DNA from: RUG14223 sp051881075
GTDB lineage: Bacteria; Bacillota; Clostridia; Oscillospirales; Acutalibacteraceae
Assembly: GCA_051881075.1 (NCBI GenBank)
Contig: JBJEPE010000016.1
Coordinates: forward strand, 18,800-82,799
Length of the DNA stretch: 64,000 nt
Direction of reading: 5' to 3'
The translations under genes were made by a program, and so were the position numbers. The first letter of the stretch is position 1. Every line of letters starts with the position of its first letter. The notes under the pieces were generated by a model. The model was not told the DNA's origin. It was given only the letters and a program-made list of their open reading frames with translations, and did no database searches. Positions 51,181 to 60,659 of this stretch are shown piece after piece.

Positions 51181-53634
51181 TTACAGAATACTGTCAGGAT
51201 TTATATCCACAAATGGCGTTATATCTTTATATTTTGCCTGTTTACTGAAAGAGATAATCAGGTTTGACAGCATTTCTCTGAAAGTTTTGTTATTTTTAAA
51301 TTTAATAAGTATCTTATATCTATATTTATTATTTATCTTAATAATAGCCGCAGGTGAAACGCCTAAAACACGTATAGGCAAGTCAGAGTGGTTACTCTTG
51401 GCCTCGTCACAAAAAAGCTTTAGAAAATCCAAAGCGGCTTTTTCGGTTTTTGAATTATCCTTGCCGACAAATCCTATAACGCAGATATCTGCGAACGGCG
51501 GATACAGCATAGCTTTTCGTATCTGTATTTCATCCTTATAAAAAGCGTCGTAATTCTGTTCGGAGGCAAGTCTGATTACAGGGTTTTCGGGCGTATTTGT
51601 TTGAATTATCGCTCTACCGTTTGCGCTTCCTCTGCCTGACCTTCCGACAACCTGCGTAAGCAGTGAGAATGCCCTCTCAAAGCTGCGAAAATCATCACTG
51701 TAAAGCATTTGATCTGCCGAAAGTACTCCGACAAGCGTTACATTGGGAAAATCAAGACCTTTAGCTACCATTTGAGTGCCAATCATTATATCATATTCAC
51801 CATCGGAAAATTGCCTGAGCTTTTGCTCATGCGAGTATTTTCTTAAGGTAGAATCCGTATCAAGTCTTAAAATTCGTGCATCAGGCAATAGTTCGGCAAG
51901 CTTTTCTTCTACCCTTTGAGTGCCAGTACCGGAGTATCTGAGAGAATTTCCAAAGCAATTTGGACATCTGTCACGTATGCTCATTGAAAAGCCGCAGTAA
52001 TGGCACATCAGCCTGTTATTTGCAGAATGATAAGTAAGTGAGATACTGCAATTAGGGCAAGTTACTATTTCTTTACAGTCATTGCATGAAACAAAAGTGT
52101 TATATCCTCGTCTGTTCAGCAATAATATAGACTGCTCTCCCTTATTGAGGTTGGCTTCAAGCTCACGAAGAAGTATGGAGCTAAAGCCGGTACCCTCGCT
52201 GTTTTCTACGTTCATATCAGCAATAGTCACCTTAGGCAATACTGCGTTGCCGTAGCGTTTTGTCAGCTTGCTGAGAGAATATCTGCCGTTTTCTGCGGCG
52301 TAGTAACTCTCTATAGACGGTGTTGCTGATGATAGCAATAAAAGACATTTGTTTTGAACACAACGCATTTTTGCAACATCTCTTGCATGAAAACGTGGAG
52401 CAGATTCCGATTTATATGTGTACTCCTGCTCCTCGTCTATAATTATTAATCCGAGCTTTTCAAACGGTGCAAAGACCGCACTGCGAGTACCTATGGCAAT
52501 CTTAGCTATGCCACGTTTAACACGCTTCCATTCGTCCAAACGTTCTCCGACTGACAGTGCGCTGTGAAATACAGCAACGTCATCGCCGTAACGTGAGCGA
52601 TATTTTGTTATAAGCTGAGGCGTAAGCGCAATTTCGGGCACCATTACGATAACGCCCTTTCCCTGCTTATATGCAAGGTCAATAAGCTTCGTAAAAACTG
52701 ACGTTTTTCCGCTGCCGGTTATACCGTATAACAGTGCGACCTGTCCGCTGTCTGCATTGTATTTTTCAAGTATTTGATTGTATGCGGAGCTTTGCTGTTC
52801 CGTAAGGACTATTTCATCACGGTTCAGTTCGGTTTCTGTGTATTTTGGAGTTCTGAAAACTTCTTCATCAAAGTACTCTGCTCCGCCCTTTTTTACTATT
52901 GCATCAATAACCGAGGTAGTGGTACCGCTGTAGTAGCATAGCTCTTTAACCGAGGCCTTGCCTACCATTTTAAGCAGTTCATATACTTCAAACTGACGTT
53001 TCGTAAGAGCTGATTCGTCACAATTATCTATAAAGCACACTGACTTTATACTTGCGTCTCCAACTTGTCTGGATGCTTCGTCAAAGCTGATTAATACTGA
53101 CTTTCTTGTCATATCATCCAATAAATCAGTCATATCATCATAGCCGAAAGCATCTTCAATAACGTCTTTTTTAACTGCGGTACGCCTTGCAAGTAAATAA
53201 CTGTAAATTCTTTGTTCTTCACTACTCAGTTCTTCAAAGGTTTCAGCTGAAATATCCCCTGCCTTATAGCAAAGTGATATTTTATAATTGATGCCTGATG
53301 GGAGCATAGCGTGAATTGCATCGTATATAGTACAGAAGTACCTATCCTTGATAAATACGGCAAGTTTGAGCATATCGTCACTAAGCAGAGGCTTTTTATC
53401 AAGCACAGATTCAATAAATTTGCACCTTTTATCGGGTTCATCCGTAAAGTAGTGCTCCATTATCATAGCCTGTTTTTTCTTATTGCCCGCTCCGAACGGT
53501 ACTATTACTCTGCACCCGTTCTGTGCAAGCGGTGTAAGCTCCTCCGGCACAATATAATCAAAGAGTTTATCAAAGTTGTATATAGCTTTATCGACGGCTA
53601 CTCTTACGATTTTTACTTTTTTGTTATCAGTCAT
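51181..53634 (-). CDS. priA: primosomal replication restart helicase PriA
   Basis: 817 residues. N-terminal 3'-end-binding domain, DEAD-like helicase with Walker A LYGITGSGKTSVF and DEEQ box (IIIDEEQEYTY), a four-pair cysteine zinc-binding insert (CNDCKEIVTCPNCSISL, CHYCG, CPNC) and motifs V-VI (QVVGRSGRG). It reloads the replisome at stalled forks. ATG 53634 overlaps the end of rpoZ by 8 bases; the frame remains open further upstream to 53688, inside rpoZ, but that is unlikely to be used. Confidence 0.95.
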   Translation of the reverse strand: MTDNKKVKIVRVAVDKAIYNFDKLFDYIVPEELTPLAQNGCRVIVPFGAGNKKKQAMIMEHYFTDEPDKRCKFIESVLDKKPLLSDDMLKLAVFIKDRYFCTIYDAIHAMLPSGINYKISLCYKAGDISAETFEELSSEEQRIYSYLLARRTAVKKDVIEDAFGYDDMTDLLDDMTRKSVLISFDEASRQVGDASIKSVCFIDNCDESALTKRQFEVYELLKMVGKASVKELCYYSGTTTSVIDAIVKKGGAEYFDEEVFRTPKYTETELNRDEIVLTEQQSSAYNQILEKYNADSGQVALLYGITGSGKTSVFTKLIDLAYKQGKGVIVMVPEIALTPQLITKYRSRYGDDVAVFHSALSVGERLDEWKRVKRGIAKIAIGTRSAVFAPFEKLGLIIIDEEQEYTYKSESAPRFHARDVAKMRCVQNKCLLLLSSATPSIESYYAAENGRYSLSKLTKRYGNAVLPKVTIADMNVENSEGTGFSSILLRELEANLNKGEQSILLLNRRGYNTFVSCNDCKEIVTCPNCSISLTYHSANNRLMCHYCGFSMSIRDRCPNCFGNSLRYSGTGTQRVEEKLAELLPDARILRLDTDSTLRKYSHEQKLRQFSDGEYDIMIGTQMVAKGLDFPNVTLVGVLSADQMLYSDDFRSFERAFSLLTQVVGRSGRGSANGRAIIQTNTPENPVIRLASEQNYDAFYKDEIQIRKAMLYPPFADICVIGFVGKDNSKTEKAALDFLKLFCDEAKSNHSDLPIRVLGVSPAAIIKINNKYRYKILIKFKNNKTFREMLSNLIISFSKQAKYKDITPFVDINPDSIL

Positions 53635-53833
53635 TGATTTCCGGCTCGTAGATTTCGTACTTATGCTCTTTAAAGTCCTCGACTGCAAGAAGTACGGGTT
53701 TTTCCTTAGAATCCTCAGGTAACTTTTCAGCTATCTCCCTTGCTCTTTTGGCTACTGCTATTACAAGAGAATATCTGCTCTGCTTACCTGAGAGCATATC
53801 GTCTACAGACGCTTTACGCATATTTGGTTGCAT
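53627..53833 (-). CDS. rpoZ: DNA-directed RNA polymerase omega subunit
   Basis: 68 residues with the omega-family pattern SVDDMLSGKQSRYSLVIAVAKRAREIAE. Omega helps assemble and stabilise RNA polymerase. RBS AAGGAG. In most Firmicutes gmk lies between remA and rpoZ, and coaBC before priA; both are absent here. Confidence 0.9.
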   Translation of the reverse strand: MQPNMRKASVDDMLSGKQSRYSLVIAVAKRAREIAEKLPEDSKEKPVLLAVEDFKEHKYEIYEPEIND

Positions 53834-53848
53834 AATAAAAACAACTCC

Positions 53849-54115
53849 TTAAAAATTATTTTTTTCATCTGTTATATCTGAAATATCGTTTACTCTGTTA
53901 CCGATAGTTTCTGTCTGTATTGCTGAAAGAATTACATGACCGCTGTCTGATATAAGCACCGAGCGTGTGCGTCTGCCACAGCTTGCGTCAATAAGTGTGC
54001 CGTTTTCTTTGGCGTCCTGAATAATTCTTTTGATTGGCGCTGATTCGGGGCTGACTATTGCAATTATCTTGTCATCTGACACGAGGTTTCCGTATCCGAT
54101 ATTTATAAGCTTCAT
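53849..54115 (-). CDS. remA: RemA-type DNA-binding regulator (DUF370)
   Basis: 88 residues: MKLINIGYGNLVSDDKIIAI, PESAPIKRIIQDAKE, IDASCGRRTRSVLISDSGHV. RemA forms ring-like oligomers that bind DNA and activate biofilm matrix and osmolyte genes in Bacillus. It is located, as usual, between yicC and the rpoZ region. RBS GGAGG. Confidence 0.92.
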   Translation of the reverse strand: MKLINIGYGNLVSDDKIIAIVSPESAPIKRIIQDAKENGTLIDASCGRRTRSVLISDSGHVILSAIQTETIGNRVNDISDITDEKNNF

Positions 54116-54127
54116 GTCCTGCCTCCG

Positions 54128-55006
54128 TTACTCTATATTTTGGATTTGCTCTCTGATTTTTTCAAGCTCTGCCTTTATGTCAACTACGATATATGCTATC
54201 TGAGAATCTACAGCTTTGGAACCGATAGTATTGGTTTCTCTGTTCATCTCCTGAACTAAAAAATCTATCTTTCTGCCTACCGGAATATCTGATTTAAGCA
54301 TATCGTCAAGCTGTGCAAAGTGACTGCGTAAACGCACGGTTTCTTCCGCTACGGCTACCTTATCCGCAAATATTGCGGTTTCAGTTAGCAGCCTTTGCTC
54401 ATCAACCGACGTATCAGCAAGCATTTCTTCTATTCTTTCCTGTAATTTTTTTCTGTATTCAATTACGGTTTGAGGTGAACGTTCTTCAATTTTAGAAACA
54501 AGCTGTAATATGGTTTCTGATCTTGAAGAAATATCATCAAACATATTCTTGCCTTCATTGATGCGCATATTAATAAAGCTTTCAAGTGCCTTATCAAGTG
54601 CAGGCAGAACGGTTTGCCAAATCTGCTCTTCGTCTTCAGGAGCTTTATGTACTGTGAATATATCGTTATACCTTGAAAGCGAAGTAACCGAGATATCATC
54701 GGGTAAATCATACTTTTCCGCTATTTCACGCATAGCGTTTATATAGCCTTCCGCAAGACTATGGTTTACCTCTACTACAGACGCCTCGTTATCGTTTGCA
54801 CCTATAGATACATACATATCTACCTTGCCTCTTGATATTTTTGATTGAACGTATTTTTTCAGCTTATCTTCAAGAAAGCCATAACCCCTTGAAACCCTTG
54901 CGCTAAATTCAAAATATCTATGATTTACTGATTTTATCTCAACTACGATATCTCTGCCGTTGATGTTTTCATCACAACGTCCGTAGCCTGTCATGCTTTT
55001 TACCAT
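54128..55006 (-). CDS. yicC: YicC family endoribonuclease-like protein
   Basis: 292 residues: the N-terminal YicC domain (VKSMTGYGRCDENINGRDIVVEIKSVNHRYFE) and the C-terminal DUF1732 domain (IDFLVQEMNRETNTIGSKA and the terminal helix). E. coli YicC has been reported to be an endoribonuclease; the role in Firmicutes is less clear. ATG 55006 follows GAGGTGAATCTC. It is the first gene of the long - strand housekeeping operon, 11 bases before remA. Confidence 0.92.
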   Translation of the reverse strand: MVKSMTGYGRCDENINGRDIVVEIKSVNHRYFEFSARVSRGYGFLEDKLKKYVQSKISRGKVDMYVSIGANDNEASVVEVNHSLAEGYINAMREIAEKYDLPDDISVTSLSRYNDIFTVHKAPEDEEQIWQTVLPALDKALESFINMRINEGKNMFDDISSRSETILQLVSKIEERSPQTVIEYRKKLQERIEEMLADTSVDEQRLLTETAIFADKVAVAEETVRLRSHFAQLDDMLKSDIPVGRKIDFLVQEMNRETNTIGSKAVDSQIAYIVVDIKAELEKIREQIQNIE

Positions 55007-55167
55007 GAGATTCACCTCATTGCTTTAAAATGATATCTGAATATTAAATAAAATGTACACAATTTTATAGCATACACATATATAATAACATTTTTCTCAA
55101 GAAAATTCAATATGTATTGAAAAATAAACAAACCATATATTCAAAAAGTTTGTTTTTTGAATTAAGG

Positions 55168-55824
55168 TCATCTTGCTCTATCTTCTGAAAGATATTTTTT
55201 GATCTGTGTAAGTATTTCGTTCTTCTTTTCTGCGGATAATAACCTGTAAGCGGATATAAATATTTGTTCATCTTTGGTTATGGGCGTGTTTCTTATAGCG
55301 CTGTAAGATGTGTTTATTAGCTCAGAATCTACCTGCTCTGCCCTATCTTCGTCTTCAGAATTAAAGTAGGCTGAAAAATACATTTCGGTAGCGTCTGAAC
55401 TTTCATCGTCAGGTGTTTGTATATCCTCTTCTTTATTGTCTTTACCTGATTTATAGTTATATTTGTCACTTGCGGCCACATTTTGAACGGCTGCGATTTT
55501 TTTCATGCGACTTAATATAAGTTCATTGATATCTGCGCCTGTTTCTCTGGCCTCATTAATTATACTCTGAACGTCAATATCTTTAATCGAGTCCGAAACA
55601 TAGTCTATATAAGGTGCTTTTTTCCCCTGAAGGTCAAACACCTGAAGTTGTACGCCATATAGCTTAGAAAGTGCGGCGATAGTGCTGTATGATGGTTCAT
55701 ATGCACCGCTTTCATATCCTCCGTACGTTGTACGGTCTATATGAATCTGTGAGGCAACATACTCTTGAGTATAGCCGTATTTTTTTCGCAGTGTTCTCAA
55801 GAGTGCTGGCAATCTGTTGTCCAT
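55168..55824 (-). CDS. XRE-family helix-turn-helix regulator
   Basis: 218 residues. The N-terminal 65 residues form a Cro/C1-type HTH (LRTLRKKYGYTQEYVASQIH, DRTTYGGYESGAYEPSYST). The remainder is a charged, acidic linker (GKDNKEEDIQTPDDESSDAT) and a C-terminal helical segment (LLSAEKKNEILTQIKKYLSE). RBS GAAAGGATG. Divergent from dut with a ~100-base shared spacer. The target genes are not evident. Confidence 0.85.
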   Translation of the reverse strand: MDNRLPALLRTLRKKYGYTQEYVASQIHIDRTTYGGYESGAYEPSYSTIAALSKLYGVQLQVFDLQGKKAPYIDYVSDSIKDIDVQSIINEARETGADINELILSRMKKIAAVQNVAASDKYNYKSGKDNKEEDIQTPDDESSDATEMYFSAYFNSEDEDRAEQVDSELINTSYSAIRNTPITKDEQIFISAYRLLSAEKKNEILTQIKKYLSEDRAR

Positions 55825-55928
55825 AATAAAACATCCTTTCTATTTGTTTTGGATTTTTAGGTTATATATTGCAAAATCTGTAATTTTGTTTTATACTGAA
55901 AACATCCCGTAATTCAGGAGTGATTTTA

Positions 55929-56378
55929 ATGAATATACAACCGATAAAGATAAAATTGCTTGATGACCGTGCTATTATTCCTACAATGGGTACGGAATTT
56001 TCCGCAGGTGCAGATCTGTACGCTTTGCTAAGCGAATCAATAGAGATTATAAAAGCACATTCAACTAAAATTGTACATACCGGTATTTCACTTGAAATAC
56101 CACAGGGCTATGTTGGGCTTGTCTGTGCCAGAAGCGGCATAGCCAACAAAAAGGGTCTTGCACCCTCAAACAAAATTGGAGTTATAGACAGTGATTATCG
56201 TGGTGAAATAATGATCTCGTTATACAATCACAGCAATCAGGATGCTACGATAGAGGATGGCGAACGTATAGCACAGCTTGTCATAGTTCCTTACCTTACG
56301 CCCGACTTTCAGCTATGCGAAAATCTGGACAAAACCGTAAGAGGAAACGGCGGATTTGGCTCAACCGGTGAAAAGTAA
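55929..56378 (+). CDS. dut: deoxyuridine 5'-triphosphate nucleotidohydrolase (dUTPase)
   Basis: 149 residues, trimeric dUTPase with motifs I-V: EFSAGADLYA (I), ARSGIANKKG (II, III begins near GVIDSDYRGE), GERIAQLVI (IV) and the C-terminal P-loop-like RGNGGFGSTG (V). It removes dUTP and makes dUMP for thymidylate. ATG 55929 follows AGGAGTG; GTG 55920 is part of that RBS. It is a host-type gene with no phage context. Confidence 0.95.
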   Translation: MNIQPIKIKLLDDRAIIPTMGTEFSAGADLYALLSESIEIIKAHSTKIVHTGISLEIPQGYVGLVCARSGIANKKGLAPSNKIGVIDSDYRGEIMISLYNHSNQDATIEDGERIAQLVIVPYLTPDFQLCENLDKTVRGNGGFGSTGEK

Positions 56379-56409
56379 CCGTAACCCCACTATTTATCAG
56401 TATTTACGT

Positions 56410-56445
56410 CACCTATAAAGTATATTAACTTTATAGGTGATTTTT
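56410..56445 (+). terminator. intrinsic terminator of dut
   Basis: CACCTATAAAGT pairs perfectly with ACTTTATAGGTG (12 bp) around a six-base loop and is followed by ATTTTT. Confidence 0.85.
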
Positions 56446-56516
56446 ACGTATTTAAGAAAAAAGTTTTATTTTTTAGACTAAAAAATAATGCAAATGATAC
56501 TATTTTATTTTAGGTA

Positions 56517-57287
56517 TTATATGCTGCTTTTAATCAAATCTGACATATCATACATACCGGGCTGCTTATCAGATAAAAATACTGCGGCATTGACTGAGCC
56601 GGCGGCAAAAACGCTTTTTGACTGTGCGCTGTGAGATAATGTTATTACCTCATTATTGCCGGCAAATATAACCTCGTGTTCACCTACTATTGTGCCGCCT
56701 CTTACAGAATGTATGCCTATTTCGTTTTTATTTCTCTTCTTACGGTATGAATGTCTGTCATACACATATTGCGGTTCATTTTCAAGCTCACTTGAAATAC
56801 CGTCTGCTATCATAAGTGCCGTTCCGCTTGGAGCGTCGACCTTTTGATTATGATGCTTTTCCACGATTTCTATATCGAAGTCTGACCCTAATACTGCGGC
56901 GGCCTTTTTAGAAAGCTCTATAAGCAGGTTTATGCCGATAGACATATTGCCGGAATAAAAAATCGCAGTATTTTCAGAGGCCTTTTTGATTTTCTCTACC
57001 TGCGCTGCTGAGTATCCTGTAGTACAAATTACGGCGGGTGTTTTATTCTTACTTATATAATTAAGCATATCTGAAAGTGATGAAGGGTTTGAAAAGTCGA
57101 TTATTACATCAACATTACCCGTAACATCGGCAAAGCTTCTGAATACTTCATATCCAAATCTGTTTTCTCCGTATATATCTACGCCTGCAATGATTTCACA
57201 ATCTTCTCTATCTGCTACTATCTCAGATATGACATTGCCCATTTTGCCGTTACATCCGCTTAATAATATTCTTATTTTACGATCCAT
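56517..57287 (-). CDS. dapB: 4-hydroxy-tetrahydrodipicolinate reductase
   Basis: 256 residues. Reduces the DapA product in the lysine/diaminopimelate and dipicolinate route. NAD(P) motif LLSGCNGKMG, the DapB signature EKHHNQKVDAPSGTAL with catalytic His and Lys, and EVIFAGNNEVITL. In a spore-former this pathway also supplies dipicolinate. Separated from dapA by a terminator hairpin, so probably partly uncoupled. Confidence 0.95.
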   Translation of the reverse strand: MDRKIRILLSGCNGKMGNVISEIVADREDCEIIAGVDIYGENRFGYEVFRSFADVTGNVDVIIDFSNPSSLSDMLNYISKNKTPAVICTTGYSAAQVEKIKKASENTAIFYSGNMSIGINLLIELSKKAAAVLGSDFDIEIVEKHHNQKVDAPSGTALMIADGISSELENEPQYVYDRHSYRKKRNKNEIGIHSVRGGTIVGEHEVIFAGNNEVITLSHSAQSKSVFAAGSVNAAVFLSDKQPGMYDMSDLIKSSI

Positions 57288-57329
57288 GTTGCTTTCAACT
57301 CCCGTGCTGATTTAAACTTATATAAACCA

Positions 57330-57356
57330 AAAATACCCGAGGTCATCGGGTATTTT
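57330..57356 (-). terminator. hairpin between dapA and dapB
   Basis: AAAATACCCGA pairs with TCGGGTATTTT (11 bp) around GGTCA. In the - direction it is followed by T-rich sequence, 12 bases after the dapA stop codon. It may act as an attenuator reducing dapB transcription. Confidence 0.75.
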
Positions 57357-57367
57357 TTCCGAAATAA

Positions 57368-58258
57368 TTATTTTATAAGGTCATAGCTTTTAAGTACACT
57401 TTTAAGCTTTTCAATTTGCGGTTCTTCCATATTGGCTAACGGAAGCCTGCAATCTCCGCAATTAAATCCCATAAGCTTCATTGCCTGCTTAACCGGAATA
57501 GGATTAACATCCATAAAGAATGCGTCCATAAGTGCAAGGTACTTTAAGTGCAATCTTGCGGCTTCTGCATAATTGCCGTTTAAGCAAAGTGAGGTTATGT
57601 CGTGCATTTCTTTAGGCAATACATTGGCAAAAACAGATATAACGCCTTTGCCACCCAATGACATAATGGGTACTGTCAGGTTATCTTCGCCTGAATATAC
57701 TATCATATCATCTCCGCATTCGGCTATGATTCGTGCTGATAACGCAACATCGCCGCTGGCCTCTTTAGTTGCCGATATGTTAGGATGCTTAGCAAGCTCT
57801 TTATATGTGTTAAGGCCTATTGCACAGCCTGTTCTTGACGGTACACTGTATAGTATTATAGGTAATGATGTACTGTCAGCTATGGTACTAAAATGCTTAA
57901 CAAGCCCGTTCTGGGATGTTTTGTTATAGTACGGTGTTACGCTGAGTATGCCGTCTGCACCAAGGCGTTCGGCCTCTTTGGTAAGCTTTACGGCGTATGC
58001 TGTGTCGTTACTGCCTGTGCTGGCAATAACAGGTAATCTTCCGTTTACACGGTTTATAGTATGTTCAATGACCTTACAATGCTCTGTATGGTCAAGGCAG
58101 GCGGATTCGCCTGTTGTACCGCAAACTATGATAGCGTCGGTTTGATTTTCAAGGTGAAAATCAATAAGCCTGTCAAGCTCTTCATAATTAACAGAGCCAT
58201 CGTTGTACATTGGTGTTATAAGTGCAACGCCTGATCCTGTAAAAATTGTTTTTTTCAT
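57368..58258 (-). CDS. dapA: 4-hydroxy-tetrahydrodipicolinate synthase
   Basis: 296-residue TIM-barrel aldolase condensing pyruvate with aspartate semialdehyde. GTTGESACLDHTEH (pyruvate-binding TT), SVPSRTGCAIG (Tyr/Arg region) and the Schiff-base Lys in ISATKEASGD are intact. RBS CGGAGG. Follows asd by 32 bases in the direction of transcription, so asd-dapA are an operon of consecutive pathway steps. Confidence 0.95.
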   Translation of the reverse strand: MKKTIFTGSGVALITPMYNDGSVNYEELDRLIDFHLENQTDAIIVCGTTGESACLDHTEHCKVIEHTINRVNGRLPVIASTGSNDTAYAVKLTKEAERLGADGILSVTPYYNKTSQNGLVKHFSTIADSTSLPIILYSVPSRTGCAIGLNTYKELAKHPNISATKEASGDVALSARIIAECGDDMIVYSGEDNLTVPIMSLGGKGVISVFANVLPKEMHDITSLCLNGNYAEAARLHLKYLALMDAFFMDVNPIPVKQAMKLMGFNCGDCRLPLANMEEPQIEKLKSVLKSYDLIK

Positions 58259-58290
58259 AAATTATAGCCTCCGATATTATATAGTGAGGA

Positions 58291-59367
58291 TTAATCGAGA
58301 TAGCCCTCCGCACACAGAAGCTCAGCCATAAGAACAGCTCCGCCTGCGGCGCCACGTAAAGTATTGTGTGACATACAAACAAATTTGATGTCGTATTGAG
58401 TATCTTCTCTTAATCTGCCTATAGATACTGCCATACCGTTTTCAAGGTTTCTTTCTGACTTGATTTGCGGTCTGTCGTTCTCTCTGAAATAATGTAAAAA
58501 TTGTTTTGGTGCGCTTGGCAGATTAAGCTCTTGTGCACGTCCCTTGTAAGTTTCCCATCTTTCGATTATTTCTTCCATACTTATCTTTTTATCAAAGCTT
58601 ACAAATACCGCTGCGGTATGACCGTCGCTTACGGGTACTCTTATACACTGTGCCGTAATACTTGGAGTTGTAGCGTTTACAATCTCGTCGCCTACTACCT
58701 TACCCCAGATCTTAAGCGGCTCTTGCTCTGATTTTTCTTCTTCACCGCCGATATACGGTATAACGTTATCTATCATTTCAGGCCATCTATCAAAGGTCTT
58801 GCCTGCGCCTGAGATAGCTTGATATGTGCAAGCGAGTACCTTAGTAACGCCAAGGTCCATAAGAGGATGTATAGCCGGCACATAGCTTTGAAGTGAGCAG
58901 TTTGACTTAACGGCAATAAAGCCCTTCTTAGTACCTAAACGCTTACGCTGTGCCGGGATAATCTTGGCGTGTTCTGCGTTTATCTCAGGGATAATCATAG
59001 GAACATCCTTTGTACCTCTGTGTGCGCTGTTATTGGACATTACCGGACACTCAGCCTTAGCATAAGCTTCCTCTAATGCTCTTATCTCATCCTTTTTCAT
59101 ATCTACTGCACAGAATACAAAGTCAACCAAAGCGGCTACCTTCTCTACCTCTGAAGCATCCATCATTACCATATTCTTAAACTTTTCGGGAATCGGAGCT
59201 GTCATAGCCCAACGTCCTGCAACTGCTTCTTCATATGTCTTACCTGCTGAGCGTGCGCTTGCCGCAAGAGCAGTAACCTCAAACCATTCATGATTTACAA
59301 GAAGAAGGGCAAACCTCTGTCCTACCATTCCTGTTGCACCAATAATACCTACTTTATACTTTTTCAT
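58291..59367 (-). CDS. asd: aspartate-semialdehyde dehydrogenase
   Basis: 358 residues. Reduces aspartyl phosphate to the semialdehyde for lysine/DAP, threonine and methionine. NADP motif GIIGATGMVGQRF, active-site Cys in VKSNCSLQSYVPAIHPL, and VSDGHTAAVFV. The SNNSAHRG and SNCSLQ context is that of the archaeal/fungal-type ASADH group rather than the E. coli type. ATG 59367 follows GGAGGC; the longer in-frame ATG at 59424 lies upstream of the RBS. The ~190-base upstream spacer shows no recognisable riboswitch. Confidence 0.93.
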   Translation of the reverse strand: MKKYKVGIIGATGMVGQRFALLLVNHEWFEVTALAASARSAGKTYEEAVAGRWAMTAPIPEKFKNMVMMDASEVEKVAALVDFVFCAVDMKKDEIRALEEAYAKAECPVMSNNSAHRGTKDVPMIIPEINAEHAKIIPAQRKRLGTKKGFIAVKSNCSLQSYVPAIHPLMDLGVTKVLACTYQAISGAGKTFDRWPEMIDNVIPYIGGEEEKSEQEPLKIWGKVVGDEIVNATTPSITAQCIRVPVSDGHTAAVFVSFDKKISMEEIIERWETYKGRAQELNLPSAPKQFLHYFRENDRPQIKSERNLENGMAVSIGRLREDTQYDIKFVCMSHNTLRGAAGGAVLMAELLCAEGYLD

Positions 59368-59615
59368 TTTAAAAAGCCTCCAATAAAAAATCAAAAAAAT
59401 GTTGCCATTTTTCAAGCAATGCAATATAATATATGTTACGCCGGCTAATCAGCCAATGTAAACCGTCTGCAAGAATTGATTATCAACATAAAAAATACAA
59501 ATAGAATATCACATTAATAATACCTATGATACTACTTTTATTGAGTTTTGTCAATTTTTTTGCAGCATTAATTTTGTTCTGAATAGTAATTTATCATATT
59601 TGTAGGAGAATAGCT

Positions 59616-60644
59616 ATGAAAACTAACGATTTTTATTATGAATTGCCACATGAGCTTATTGCTCAAACACCGCTGGAACCAAGAGATTCGTCAAGGCTTT
59701 TATGCTTAGATAAGGATAGCGGTAGCATTGAGCATTGCCATTTTTATGATATAATAGATAAGCTTAATGCAGGCGACTGCCTTATACTTAATAACTCAAG
59801 AGTATTGCCTGCCAGAATTTACGGAATAAAAAAGGACACCGGAGCGAGGGTGGAGTTTTTACTCTTAAAACAAAAAAGCGGAAATGTGTGGGAGTGCCTT
59901 GCAAAGCCTGCAAAGAGAGCTAAAGAAAATACTGAATTTGTTTTCGGTGACGGATTGCTTACTGGCGTTGTCTGCGGAGTAGGAGAAGACGGAGGCAGAT
60001 TGGTTGACTTTAAATGTGACGGTAACTTTTTTGCTGTGCTTGATGAGATTGGACAGATGCCTTTGCCCCCTTATATAACCGAGAAGCTCAGTGATAAGGA
60101 GCGATATCAGACCGTATATAGCAAAGAGCTTGGCTCGGCTGCAGCACCTACGGCAGGACTGCACTTTACACCGGAATTGTTAAAAAGGATTGAAGATAAA
60201 GGCGTAAAAATAGGCTATGTTACACTTCATGTAGGTTTGGGTACGTTCCGCCCCGTTAAGGTTGACGAGATAACGGAGCATAAAATGCACTCTGAGCATT
60301 ATGAGATAAGCCAAACAACGGTAGACATGATAGAAGAAACCAAGAAAAACGGCGGCCGGGTTATTGCAGTAGGTACTACAAGCTGCCGTACTTTAGAGTC
60401 GGTTGCAACTATGAATGACGGAAAGCTTGTAGCCTGCGACGGTTGGACTGATATATTTATTTATCCGGGATATAAATTTAAGGTTCTTGACGGACTTATA
60501 ACGAATTTTCATTTACCCGAGAGTACGCTTATAATGCTTGTTTCTGCATTTGCGGGGTATGATAATATAATGCACGCTTATAAAGTAGCGGTAGAAGAAA
60601 AGTATAGATTTTTCAGCTTTGGCGATGCTATGGCGATTCTATGA
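59616..60644 (+). CDS. queA: S-adenosylmethionine:tRNA ribosyltransferase-isomerase
   Basis: 342 residues. Transfers the ribosyl part of SAM to preQ1-tRNA to form epoxyqueuosine. Conserved FYYELPHELIAQTPLEPRD start, LNNSRVLPARIYG, AAPTAGLHFTPELL, HVGLGTFRPVK and HSEHYE are present. RBS GTAGGAGAA. Followed 15 bases later by tgt, forming the queuosine operon. Confidence 0.96.
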   Translation: MKTNDFYYELPHELIAQTPLEPRDSSRLLCLDKDSGSIEHCHFYDIIDKLNAGDCLILNNSRVLPARIYGIKKDTGARVEFLLLKQKSGNVWECLAKPAKRAKENTEFVFGDGLLTGVVCGVGEDGGRLVDFKCDGNFFAVLDEIGQMPLPPYITEKLSDKERYQTVYSKELGSAAAPTAGLHFTPELLKRIEDKGVKIGYVTLHVGLGTFRPVKVDEITEHKMHSEHYEISQTTVDMIEETKKNGGRVIAVGTTSCRTLESVATMNDGKLVACDGWTDIFIYPGYKFKVLDGLITNFHLPESTLIMLVSAFAGYDNIMHAYKVAVEEKYRFFSFGDAMAIL

Positions 60645-60659
60645 TTACGGAGGTTTTTT

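Noticed and set aside
59425..59615. Lysine riboswitch upstream of asd
   Set aside because: The spacer to queA is only ~190 bases, AT-rich, and lacks the conserved junction sequences of a lysine riboswitch as far as I can see.
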